Source: Bacteroidales bacterium
GTDB taxonomy: Bacteria > Bacteroidota > Bacteroidia > Bacteroidales > UBA932
DNA length: 64,000 bases
Direction: 5' to 3'
Assembly: GCA_017935505.1 (NCBI GenBank)
Contig: JAGBHM010000033.1
Coordinates: forward strand, 1-64,000
Shown here: in pieces, positions 1 to 8,267 of the stretch
Numbering within the stretch: the first letter of the stretch is position 1
Layout of the letters: every line of letters begins with the position of its first letter
Position numbers and translations under genes: made by a program
The notes under the pieces: model-generated
Seen by the model: the letters and a program-made list of their open reading frames with translations, nothing else
What the model was told of the DNA's origin: nothing
The model's database searches: none

Positions 1-74
1 ACCGAACAGAGAAGTTAAGCCCATTAGTGCCGATGATACTGCTATACCAAGTGGGAAAGTAGGTAGCCGCCAAC
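1..74 (+). rRNA. rrf: 5S ribosomal RNA, 3' part
   Basis: The window opens inside a 5S rRNA gene. The stretch accgaacagagaagttaagc and the later gtgggaaagtaggtagc are conserved 5S segments (loop B/helix III and helix IV/V regions). The 5' part, including the 5' strand of helix I, lies before the window. The exact mature 3' end is not visible; helix I should close with agccgcc near 65-71. It is followed at once by an intrinsic terminator, so this is the end of an rRNA operon read on the plus strand. Confidence 0.95.
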
Positions 75-81
75 TTTGTGA

Positions 82-116
82 GACCTTCAGAAGAAATTCT
101 GAGGGTCTTTTTTTTT
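82..116 (+). terminator. Rho-independent terminator of the rRNA operon
   Basis: Arms 82-92 and 97-107 pair over 11 bp (one G-U) around a GAAA tetraloop at 93-96, followed by a run of nine T (108-116). It begins 8 nt after the approximate 5S end. Confidence 0.9.
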
Positions 117-144
117 GTGTATACATTACTCAGAGGTAATTCAT

Positions 145-219
145 GCGGCTACCGTTTGGCAGCAGTAGCTGCCGGATAAACCGAGGGCCTCTCCCGAGGC
201 CCAGCCGCCAACTTTGTGA
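145..219 (+). repeat. Structured repeat with 5S-like tail, copy 1
   Basis: This is the first of two nearly identical units of about 75 nt. An outer stem gcggct (145-150) / agccgc (203-208) encloses two hairpins: ggcagc-agta-gctgcc (158-173) and gggcctc-tccc-gaggccc (185-202). Together they predict a three-way junction. The tail agccgccaactttgtgag is identical to the 3' end of the 5S gene plus its flank at 65-82. A terminator follows directly, so the unit may be the 3' part of a small transcript. I do not recognise it as a named RNA family. Confidence 0.6.
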
Positions 220-251
220 GAGCATTCAGGAAACTGAGTGCTCTTTTTTTT
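220..251 (+). terminator. Rho-independent terminator after repeat copy 1
   Basis: Arms 220-229 and 234-243 pair over 10 bp (one G-U) around a GAAA tetraloop, followed by T244-T251. It has the same architecture as the 5S terminator at 82-116 but a different stem sequence. Confidence 0.85.
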
Positions 252-319
252 GTGTGTACGCATTCTTGTTTGAGGAAACCAGGGCTTTTTATTGAGGCTT
301 CTGGGAAGATGGCTTTAAC

Positions 320-397
320 TGGCGGCTACCGTTTGGCAGCAGTAGCTGCCAGATAAATCGAGGGGCTCTCCTGAGGCCCAGCCGCCAACTTTGTGAG
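320..397 (+). repeat. Structured repeat with 5S-like tail, copy 2
   Basis: This is the second copy of the unit at 145-219. Its outer stem is longer (320-327 with 380-387, 8 bp). The first hairpin (335-350) is unchanged. The second hairpin (362-379) carries one change that mismatches a stem position. The unit again ends in agccgccaactttgtgaga. Unlike the 5S gene and copy 1, it is not followed by a GAAA-loop terminator, only by the hairpin that ends dapF on the other strand. Confidence 0.55.
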
Positions 398-411
398 ATG
401 GAATAGGGTAT

Positions 412-457
412 AAAAAAATGACCTGCTGAGGCCGGTAAGCTGCACAGAAGGTCATTT
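412..457 (-). terminator. Terminator downstream of dapF
   Basis: On the minus strand, the arms at 457-449 and 424-416 pair over 9 bp and are followed by a T run (complement of a412-a418). It lies 22 nt after the dapF stop codon. The loop is long (24 nt). It might also stop plus-strand read-through from the rRNA side, but the T run on that side is poor. Confidence 0.7.
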
Positions 458-478
458 GTTGTAGAATCAGGCTTGTAT

Positions 479-1330
479 CTAAATCTCGATATCTGTCTCA
501 AATACAAATGTCGCAGGTCCTGTCAAGTATATGTCAGAGAAGAGTTTCTCCCCTTTATTATAATTGAATGATACAGAAAGATTGTCGCCAAGTGCTTGGA
601 TATCATATCTTACTGCCTCAATCTCTGCACATTTTTCCATTTGTGGGCACACTTGCATACACTGTTTGTCTGCAAAGCCTTTTGAACTGTAGAGGTATGT
701 GGCGATTGAGGAGGCTGTCACTCCTGTTCCACATGCATAAGTCTCTGCCTCTACACCTCTTTCGTAGGTGCGTACCTTTATTTTATTGTCGCAAATCTCT
801 ACAAAATTCACATTTGTGCCACCTTCAAAATCTTTGTGCCATCTCCAGTATTTTCCCTTTTCATCAACCGGATATTCCATTACATTATCTACAAATTCCA
901 CATAGTGAGGAGAGCCTGTATTCAGGAAATAGGCATTTTCTGAGTATTTCTGATATTCTCCGAGGTCTATCATTCTCAATTTTACAATGCATCTGTGTTT
1001 GCCAAGTTCAAGAACTTCTGCATGATGATATCCGTCGATAGCTTCAAATTCAAATTTCTTGATTCCCATATGGGCAGCAAATGCCACGAGGCATCGTCCA
1101 CCGTTTCCACACATTGATCCTTCATAGCCGTCGGCATTGAAATATCGCATTGAAAAATCATATTTCTCACTTGGACCAAGCAGCATGAGGCCGTCGCTGC
1201 CAACTCCGAATCTTCTGTCGCACAATAATTTGATCTGCTCAGGTGTGAGATCGTTGTATTTAAGGTCGCGGTTGTCGAGTATTACAAAATCATTACCAGC
1301 GCCCTGATATTTGTAGGCATGTATTATCAT
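479..1330 (-). CDS. dapF: Diaminopimelate epimerase
   Basis: This enzyme interconverts LL- and meso-diaminopimelate in the cytoplasm, the last step before meso-DAP enters lysine and peptidoglycan synthesis. The 283-residue protein has the normal family length. Both catalytic cysteines are visible: C74 in MCGNGGRC and C200 in ACGTGVTA. The N-terminal GAGNDFV signature is present. It is the last gene of the minus-strand run surE-lpxB-dapF, 58 nt after lpxB, and a terminator follows. The pairing with lpxB and surE suggests co-expression of cell-envelope genes. The start gives a standard N-terminus and no better alternative is seen. Confidence 0.96.
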   Translation of the reverse strand: MIIHAYKYQGAGNDFVILDNRDLKYNDLTPEQIKLLCDRRFGVGSDGLMLLGPSEKYDFSMRYFNADGYEGSMCGNGGRCLVAFAAHMGIKKFEFEAIDGYHHAEVLELGKHRCIVKLRMIDLGEYQKYSENAYFLNTGSPHYVEFVDNVMEYPVDEKGKYWRWHKDFEGGTNVNFVEICDNKIKVRTYERGVEAETYACGTGVTASSIATYLYSSKGFADKQCMQVCPQMEKCAEIEAVRYDIQALGDNLSVSFNYNKGEKLFSDIYLTGPATFVFETDIEI

Positions 1331-1388
1331 CTTATTTACCTTTTATTATATCTGTTTTAAATTATATCTATTGGTCGGTTGAAATTGT

Positions 1389-2573
1389 TTATTGCACTTT
1401 CTGCATTCCCTGCAGCTCCTCAATCATCGCCTTTGCTACTTTTGCTGAGGCGCCTTTTCCTCCGAGGATCCTGCGTACTTCTGCATAATTGTCCATCATT
1501 TTCTGGCGGTACTCATTATCATCAAGAAGTCTGTTGAGCTCCTGCATTATAAGTTCTGGAGTGCAGTCGTGCTGTATAAGCTCCTTGAAGAGTCCGGCAT
1601 CCATTATGAGGTTTGCGAGACTTATATATTTGAGCTTTACAAAATATTTTGCAATCCGATAGCTTATCTCATTGCCTCCATAACATACAACTTGTGGAGT
1701 TCCTATCAATGCCGCCTCAAGACTTGCTGTGCCTGAGCTTATTATGGCAGCTTTTGTATGTTTGAGTATTGAATATGTCTCTCCTTTCAGGAGTTTCACC
1801 TCATTCTCTTTTGCAAGAGGTTCATCCTTCAAAACCAGTTTCAGCCCAAATTTATCGAGGATTGATTTGTATATTCCGGTTTCGGTTGCAGGAGCTCCAG
1901 CCAATACAAACTGGCACTGCGGATACTTCTCTATTATGCGGGCCATTCTTGGCAGCAGATAGCCGATTTCGCCTCTTCTGCTTCCTGCAAGGAGTGCAAC
2001 AATAGGTTTGTCTGGAGATATATTGCATCTTTGGCAGAACTCCTCCCTGCTTTCGCCGGCATATTTGAAATTGTCAACACTGTCGAGAAGGGGGTTGCCT
2101 CTGTATATGGCATCGATATTCCATTTTTTGAAATATTCAATCTCAAATGGAAATATAATGAAGAGCCTGTCGACAAATTTCTGCAGCTTGTGCACTCTTT
2201 TCTCCTTCCATGCCCACACTTTTGGGGCTATGTAGTAGAAGACCTTGATACCCTTTTTTTTTGCAAATTCGGCAATTCTGAAGTTAAATCCCGGATAATC
2301 TATGAGAATCAGAACATCAGGGTCATACTCAATTATATCACGTTTGCATTCCGACAGATTGCCAAGAAGTTTCTTGAGATTCAACAGAACCTCCACAAAG
2401 CCCATAATGGCACTCTCTTTATAGTGCCTTACCAGATGGGCGCCTTCCGCCGCCATAAGATCACCGCCCCAACAGCGGAACTCCGCCTGCGGATCCTCCA
2501 TTTTCAATCCTTTGATCAGGTTTGATCCGTGCAGATCGCCGGATGCCTCTCCTGCTACAAGATAGTATCTCAT
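1389..2573 (-). CDS. lpxB: Lipid-A-disaccharide synthase
   Basis: This GT19 glycosyltransferase condenses UDP-2,3-diacylglucosamine with lipid X to form the lipid A disaccharide at the inner face of the cytoplasmic membrane. Family marks are the N-terminal GEASGDLHG, the central APKVWAWKEKR segment, GSRRGEI and the donor-binding SSGTASLEAAL near the C-terminal third. At 394 residues it is the usual length. Its start codon lies 3 nt after the surE stop codon, so the two genes are almost certainly co-transcribed and translationally coupled. This pairing with surE is, as far as I recall, common in Bacteroidales. Confidence 0.96.
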   Translation of the reverse strand: MRYYLVAGEASGDLHGSNLIKGLKMEDPQAEFRCWGGDLMAAEGAHLVRHYKESAIMGFVEVLLNLKKLLGNLSECKRDIIEYDPDVLILIDYPGFNFRIAEFAKKKGIKVFYYIAPKVWAWKEKRVHKLQKFVDRLFIIFPFEIEYFKKWNIDAIYRGNPLLDSVDNFKYAGESREEFCQRCNISPDKPIVALLAGSRRGEIGYLLPRMARIIEKYPQCQFVLAGAPATETGIYKSILDKFGLKLVLKDEPLAKENEVKLLKGETYSILKHTKAAIISSGTASLEAALIGTPQVVCYGGNEISYRIAKYFVKLKYISLANLIMDAGLFKELIQHDCTPELIMQELNRLLDDNEYRQKMMDNYAEVRRILGGKGASAKVAKAMIEELQGMQKVQ

Positions 2574-2576
2574 CTT

Positions 2577-3371
2577 CTATATTTTCCAGATTTGTCCAAG
2601 ACGTTCAACCTCATTGGGATCTGTATTATTCACCATATGAGGTACAATTGTTATATATCCGTCGGCAAGCAGATTGTGGTCTCCGCGATTGCGCTCCTCC
2701 TCCAGGTTCAGGAACTGGCCTGTCATCCAATAATAATCTTTGCCATACGGATCTCTACGCTGCTCAAACTCCTTGATCCACATTCCTTCACCCTGTGAGG
2801 CTAATTTGAAACCCTTTATCTGATCCTTTGGCAGATATGGTATGTTTATATTCAGATATCTTCCAGGAGCTGGTGGAAATTCAATTATATTCCTTACAAT
2901 CGTCTGGAGGAACTCCTCAAATTCCCCAAAATCAATATCCTGCTTATGTGAATCAACTGAGATGCCTATGGATGGAATTCCATATATGGTGCCCTCAGCC
3001 GCTGCACCGAGAGTGCCCGAATATACAGATGCAACAGATGCATTGGAGCCGTGGTTTATTCCTGAAAATACAAAATCCGGTTTTTTCTCAAGGTAGAACT
3101 TGTTCATTGCCATTTTTACACAATCGGCAGGCGAGCCTGTGAGCGTGTGAACCGAAATGGTGTTTCCATTGTTCTGTTCTTGTACGGATAGAGTTTCAAA
3201 CCTCATTATTTTTCCCAGGGAAAGGGCTGTAGACATACCTGACTGAGCCTCTTTTGGGGCGACAACAGTGACATTTCCATAACGGGAAAGAAGCTTCGCA
3301 AGGAAATTTATACCTTTTGCAAAGTATCCGTCATCATTAGTTACCAATATTTCTAACGGCATTTGTTGCAT
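2577..3371 (-). CDS. surE: 5'/3'-nucleotidase SurE
   Basis: This is a metal-dependent nucleoside monophosphatase of the SurE family, 264 residues. The N-terminal LVTNDDGY motif carries the metal-binding D13 and D14. S44 in QSGMS and N106 in SGINHGSN complete the usual metal and phosphate site. The start could be M1 or M4 of MQQMPLEILV; both precede the first strand. It heads the surE-lpxB-dapF operon and is divergent from gapA across a 123-bp gap. A weak TAnnTTTG-like box (minus strand, 3406-3399, last base mismatched) lies about 28 nt upstream of the start. Confidence 0.95.
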   Translation of the reverse strand: MQQMPLEILVTNDDGYFAKGINFLAKLLSRYGNVTVVAPKEAQSGMSTALSLGKIMRFETLSVQEQNNGNTISVHTLTGSPADCVKMAMNKFYLEKKPDFVFSGINHGSNASVASVYSGTLGAAAEGTIYGIPSIGISVDSHKQDIDFGEFEEFLQTIVRNIIEFPPAPGRYLNINIPYLPKDQIKGFKLASQGEGMWIKEFEQRRDPYGKDYYWMTGQFLNLEEERNRGDHNLLADGYITIVPHMVNNTDPNEVERLGQIWKI

Positions 3372-3429
3372 AGTGTAAAAAACATCAAAAAAACTTTGTA
3401 AAGATAGTTATTTTTTGTTCAAATAACTG

Positions 3430-3437
3430 TATATTTG
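3430..3437 (+). promoter_or_regulatory. Probable -7 box of the gapA promoter
   Basis: TATATTTG matches the Bacteroides -7 consensus TAnnTTTG exactly and lies 57 nt before the gapA start codon. The nearest TTTG (3414-3417) is only 12 nt upstream, closer than the usual 18-20, so the -33 element is not convincing. Confidence 0.6.
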
Positions 3438-3473
3438 CACGCTTTTTGTGCGATAGAAAATATTGTCGAATAA

Positions 3474-4499
<1,026 letters not shown>

Positions 4500-4535
4500 T
4501 TCTTTAAAACAGAAGAATTTGCATTTATGATAGGG

Positions 4536-4565
4536 GGAGCGGCACTTGTGCTGCTCCTTTTTTTA
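4536..4565 (+). terminator. Rho-independent terminator of gapA
   Basis: Arms ggagcggca (4536-4544) and tgctgctcc (4549-4557) pair with one G-U and are followed by T4558-T4565. It lies 37 nt after the gapA stop codon. Confidence 0.88.
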
Positions 4566-4591
4566 TTTTCCGGTATTAGGAAAAGATTTTA

Positions 4592-4599
4592 TACATTTG
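4592..4599 (+). promoter_or_regulatory. Probable -7 box for the HAMP/trkH run
   Basis: TACATTTG is an exact TAnnTTTG match, 21 nt before the start codon at 4621. No clear TTG is seen at the -33 distance. It is the only promoter candidate for the four-gene run to 10460. Confidence 0.55.
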
Positions 4600-4620
4600 C
4601 AGGTTATATAAGATGCCACT

Positions 4621-5403
4621 ATGGGAATTAGAAAGAAAATATTATTTGGATTTCTGGTTATAGGAATTGTATTGTTGCTGTCGGGTGTGATAGCGATTTA
4701 TGAGTTTGTGAGGATGAGAAATACAGTCCATACTCTTGTCGCAGACAATATTAAAAGTATAAATACCTCAAATCTGCTGCTGGAGATAACGGATGAGTAT
4801 AATTTTTCATTATTGAGGAGCATGGGAGAGCCGGAATCTGCAGATATACCGGATATCAATCAGGATACCAGATTTAGAGATTATCTTGAAAATGCCATGG
4901 CTAAGTATACAGATGTGGCTGAGCAGAATATGGCGGATTCGGTTGTGTATGCCTATACTGCCTATATTCATGTGATGAAAGAGGCTCCTATGATATGGCG
5001 TGGTAATTATCAGGATCGCAGATCCTGGTATTTCGACAGAATGTATCCTGTATATATGAAATTGCGTGGATATATACAGAAACTTATATTGCTTTCACAA
5101 AAGGCACTTACCGAGAACTCGTATAATTTGAGTGACAGTTTCTATAGAAGCCTTATGCCTTGTGTCGTGGCTGTGGGTGTCGGAATAGTGCTTGTTATAC
5201 TCTTTGTATACTTTATCAATTTCTACTTCATTAATCCGATATTGCTCATTACTAAGGGAATATCGAATTATATGATGTATAGAAAGAGTTATAATGTCAC
5301 TTTTGAGAATACCGATGAGCTTCAGGAGTTGAACCAGAGTGTTGCAGAGTTGGTGGATATAAACAAGAAGCTGGAAAAACAAAACCGCAAGTATGAGTCA
5401 TGA
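4621..5403 (+). CDS. HAMP-domain membrane protein without an output domain
   Basis: This 260-residue protein has one transmembrane helix near residues 8-28, an extracytoplasmic helical region of about 150 residues, a second transmembrane helix near 179-203, and a HAMP-like segment with coiled coil (about 200-255). It then ends. The layout matches the sensor half of a histidine kinase or chemoreceptor, but no kinase, cyclase or methyl-accepting domain follows. Its last codons overlap the start of trkH by 4 nt, so the two are translationally coupled. I infer a role in sensing or gating linked to potassium uptake; this is not shown by homology. It could also be a stand-alone remnant of a sensor kinase. 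Confidence 0.75.
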   Translation: MGIRKKILFGFLVIGIVLLLSGVIAIYEFVRMRNTVHTLVADNIKSINTSNLLLEITDEYNFSLLRSMGEPESADIPDINQDTRFRDYLENAMAKYTDVAEQNMADSVVYAYTAYIHVMKEAPMIWRGNYQDRRSWYFDRMYPVYMKLRGYIQKLILLSQKALTENSYNLSDSFYRSLMPCVVAVGVGIVLVILFVYFINFYFINPILLITKGISNYMMYRKSYNVTFENTDELQELNQSVAELVDINKKLEKQNRKYES

Positions 5404-6845
5404 AGCTTAGTATTGTATCAAGATATATAGGTGTGGCATTGTTGTTCAATGCATTCTTCATGTTCTTGGGAGTGGCTGTCTCAATAATATATGATTTTGA
5501 CACCTCCTTCTCGCCTCTGTTCTTGAGTGGTGCAATCACTTTGCTGGCAGGTCTGTTCCCTTTGCTCTTTGTAAAGAAGAGTTCAGACATAAGCATAAAA
5601 GAGGGATTTACAATTGTGATATTCTCATGGTTGCTTTCGTGTCTGTTTGGGATGTTGCCATATGTTTTGTGGGGTGGGGAGTTTTCTCTGGTGAATGCAT
5701 GGTATGAAAGCGTTTCCGGATATACAACAACCGGCTCTACAATCCTTACAAATATAGAGGCGTTACCAAAGGGATTGCTCTTCTGGCGTTCCTCTACCAA
5801 TTTTATCGGGGGTGTTGGAGTTGTGATATTCATGCTATTGGTACTCCCATCTGTGAGTACTTTCCGTATGCGTTTGAGCAAGATGGAAATTTCGGCACTT
5901 TCAAAGGAGAATTACAAATTCAAGACAAAACAGACAATATCAATAATAGCCTATGTCTATCTTGGTATTGCTACATTGACATTCATCTTCTTGATGCTTG
6001 CTGGAATGGATTGGTTTGATGCTATAAATCATGCATTCAGTGTGGCAGCAACAGGTGGATTCAGTACAAAAAATGAATCTATTCTGGCTTTTGATTCATT
6101 GTGGATAGAGATTGTGATAACTGTATTCATGTTTTTTGCCAGTGTCCATTTTGGACTACTCTTCTCATCTGTTGTAAATCGTTCATTGAAGTTCTTCAAA
6201 TCACCCGTAATACGTTTTTATCTGGCTTCATTGCTTATTACTGGTATAATAATAGCGTTTGATATAAAGATTTCAGGAAATGTTGACAATATCTTCACAG
6301 CTTTCAGACAGAGTATATTCCAGGTTGTATCAATAGCCTCTACAACAGGTTTTGCAACTGCGGATACTGCTGTATGGCCAAATCTGTCGATACTGATTTT
6401 GATGTATCTCTCCATACAGTGTGCATGCTCAGGTTCAACAACTGGTGGTTTGAAGATAGATAGACTGCTTATTTTCATCAATTCATTTAAAGCTCAATTG
6501 AAAAAGACAGTGCATCCAAATGCAGTGGTGCCTGTACGGGTTGGAAATCATGCAATTGAGCCTGAACTGGTCTCGACAGTCAACATATTCATAATACTCT
6601 ATGTTGCGATGATTTTGGTGGGAGCAATTGTATTTTCGGTATTTGGAGTGAGTTTTATAGATGCATTTTCTGCTTCCATTTCCCACATGGGCAATGTAGG
6701 ACCGGCTTTCGGTTCGGTAGGATCATTGGACAACTATTCACATTTCCCGACAATGGCAAAATTTCTCTCAACATTGCAGATGTTGCTGGGACGTCTTGAA
6801 ATATATACACTTCTTGTGATATTTGTTATCTACAAATGGCGATAG
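5400..6845 (+). CDS. trkH: TrkH/KtrB family potassium transporter
   Basis: This polytopic inner-membrane subunit carries out K+ uptake, 481 residues. The four pore-loop filter segments of the SKT superfamily are all present: TTTGST (109-114), ATGGF (217-221), STTGF (314-318) and GNVGP (431-435). The GGVGVV segment after the first pore also fits. Its start overlaps the HAMP protein by 4 nt and its end overlaps the helicase gene by 10 nt. The usual cytoplasmic partner TrkA is not in this window. The overlap with a sensor-like protein is the unusual feature. Confidence 0.93.
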   Translation: MKLSIVSRYIGVALLFNAFFMFLGVAVSIIYDFDTSFSPLFLSGAITLLAGLFPLLFVKKSSDISIKEGFTIVIFSWLLSCLFGMLPYVLWGGEFSLVNAWYESVSGYTTTGSTILTNIEALPKGLLFWRSSTNFIGGVGVVIFMLLVLPSVSTFRMRLSKMEISALSKENYKFKTKQTISIIAYVYLGIATLTFIFLMLAGMDWFDAINHAFSVAATGGFSTKNESILAFDSLWIEIVITVFMFFASVHFGLLFSSVVNRSLKFFKSPVIRFYLASLLITGIIIAFDIKISGNVDNIFTAFRQSIFQVVSIASTTGFATADTAVWPNLSILILMYLSIQCACSGSTTGGLKIDRLLIFINSFKAQLKKTVHPNAVVPVRVGNHAIEPELVSTVNIFIILYVAMILVGAIVFSVFGVSFIDAFSASISHMGNVGPAFGSVGSLDNYSHFPTMAKFLSTLQMLLGRLEIYTLLVIFVIYKWR

Positions 6846-8266
6846 AGAGGTTTTTGAAAGAGAAGATGGTGCAGCACCTGAAGTTTGCGCCTACAGTTTG
6901 TCAAGATGCTTTGTTTGACAAATTGTCCCTCTTTGTAACCGGCAGTGCCGAACATGACTGGCTGATGCTTGTGAACGGCTATGCAGGTACCGGCAAAACA
7001 ACTGCAATTGCCTCTTTTATAAAAGTACTTAAGGAGTTCAAACATAATTTCATACTTCTGGCTCCTACAGGCCGTTCTGCCAAAGTTCTTTCCAATTATA
7101 CAGGAATGCCTGCAAAGACCATACATAAGCAGATTTACCGGCAAAAATCGCTCAAAGACGGTATCGGACAGTTCTCCCTTGATATGAACAAGAACCGCAA
7201 TACCGTATTTATTGTAGATGAAGCCTCTTTGATAACAATAGGGGAGAGCATGGGGGGAACATCGCTCTTCGGCTCGGGTGATGTTCTGGATGATCTGATC
7301 ACTTATGTAAGGTCGAACAGTGGCAACAGACTGGTTCTTATGGGAGACCCTGCCCAACTTCCTCCAATAGGGATGGATATGAGCCCTGCTCTTGATGCCG
7401 ACTATTTGAGAGACTATTGTCAGGATGTGGAGGAGTGCTGGCTCAGAAGTGTGGTAAGGCAGGAGAAGGAGAGTGGAATCCTCTATAATGCAACTTTGCT
7501 GAGGAGAGAGATTGAGGAGTCGGATACTTCAATACCACAATTGTCAGACGGTGGTTTTGAGGATTTCAGAAGAGTATCTGGAGGAGAACTGATAGAGGCC
7601 CTCTCAGAGGAGATAGGCCGGTACGGTGAAGATGAAGTTGTGGTACTCTGCCGCTCAAACAAGACTGCAAACAGATATAATGAAGGTATAAGGCAGAGAG
7701 TGCTTTACAGGGAAGAGCAGCTGACCAAGGGTGACAAACTGATGATAGTGAAGAACTGCTATCAGTTTCTGGAGGAGATACCGGAACTTGATTTCATTGC
7801 AAATGGAGATGTGGCAAGACTTGAGAAGATTGGCAAATATGAGGAGCGCTATGGTCTGAAATTTGCCTCTGCAACACTTTCGTTCGGTGATTACAATAAT
7901 GTGGAGATTGATGCAAAAATAATACTCGATACACTCTCTTCTGTAACTCCGGCTCTTGATCAGGAGCAGCACAGAATGCTCTTTGAAGGAGTATATGCCG
8001 ATTATGAGCATATAAAGACAAAAAAGAAGAGGATGGATGCGGTGAGGGAGGATATCTATTTCAATGCCCTTCAGATAAAATATGCCGCAGCAATTACCGG
8101 CCATAAATCGCAGGGTGGACAGTGGAAGTGCGTCTTTATACATAACCCTTTCTGGAGGGATGAAATCTCACTTGATGAGAAAAAATGGCTTTACACGGCA
8201 ATTACACGAGGAGTGGAGAGGGTTTACCTGGTTAATTTCAAAGATAATTTTTTTAATAATAAATGA
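6836..8266 (+). CDS. RecD-like superfamily 1 DNA helicase (AAA ATPase)
   Basis: This 476-residue protein has Walker A GYAGTGKTT (48-56), Walker B IVDEAS (126-131), the GDPAQLPPIG motif III, and C-terminal UvrD/RecD motifs ITGHKSQGGQW and YTAITRGVERV. This is the RecD/Dda arrangement of a 5'-3' helicase. It is short compared with RecD2 (about 720 residues) and lacks an N-terminal helix-hairpin-helix part. Homologues are often labelled exodeoxyribonuclease V alpha subunit, but no RecB or RecC gene is nearby, so a stand-alone helicase is more likely. It overlaps trkH by 10 nt, and one base separates it from the next gene. Confidence 0.88.
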   Translation: MAIERFLKEKMVQHLKFAPTVCQDALFDKLSLFVTGSAEHDWLMLVNGYAGTGKTTAIASFIKVLKEFKHNFILLAPTGRSAKVLSNYTGMPAKTIHKQIYRQKSLKDGIGQFSLDMNKNRNTVFIVDEASLITIGESMGGTSLFGSGDVLDDLITYVRSNSGNRLVLMGDPAQLPPIGMDMSPALDADYLRDYCQDVEECWLRSVVRQEKESGILYNATLLRREIEESDTSIPQLSDGGFEDFRRVSGGELIEALSEEIGRYGEDEVVVLCRSNKTANRYNEGIRQRVLYREEQLTKGDKLMIVKNCYQFLEEIPELDFIANGDVARLEKIGKYEERYGLKFASATLSFGDYNNVEIDAKIILDTLSSVTPALDQEQHRMLFEGVYADYEHIKTKKKRMDAVREDIYFNALQIKYAAAITGHKSQGGQWKCVFIHNPFWRDEISLDEKKWLYTAITRGVERVYLVNFKDNFFNNK

Positions 8267-8267
8267 T

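Noticed and set aside
145..399. The structured repeats as tRNA genes or a CRISPR array
   Set aside because: They have a 7-8 bp closing stem but only two internal hairpins, no T-loop sequence and no CCA. Only two units exist and there are no uniform short repeats with spacers.
8082..8267. Longer N-terminus for dipeptidyl peptidase IV from 8082
   Set aside because: It would overlap the helicase gene by 185 nt and place 62 residues before a clear signal peptide that starts at 8268.
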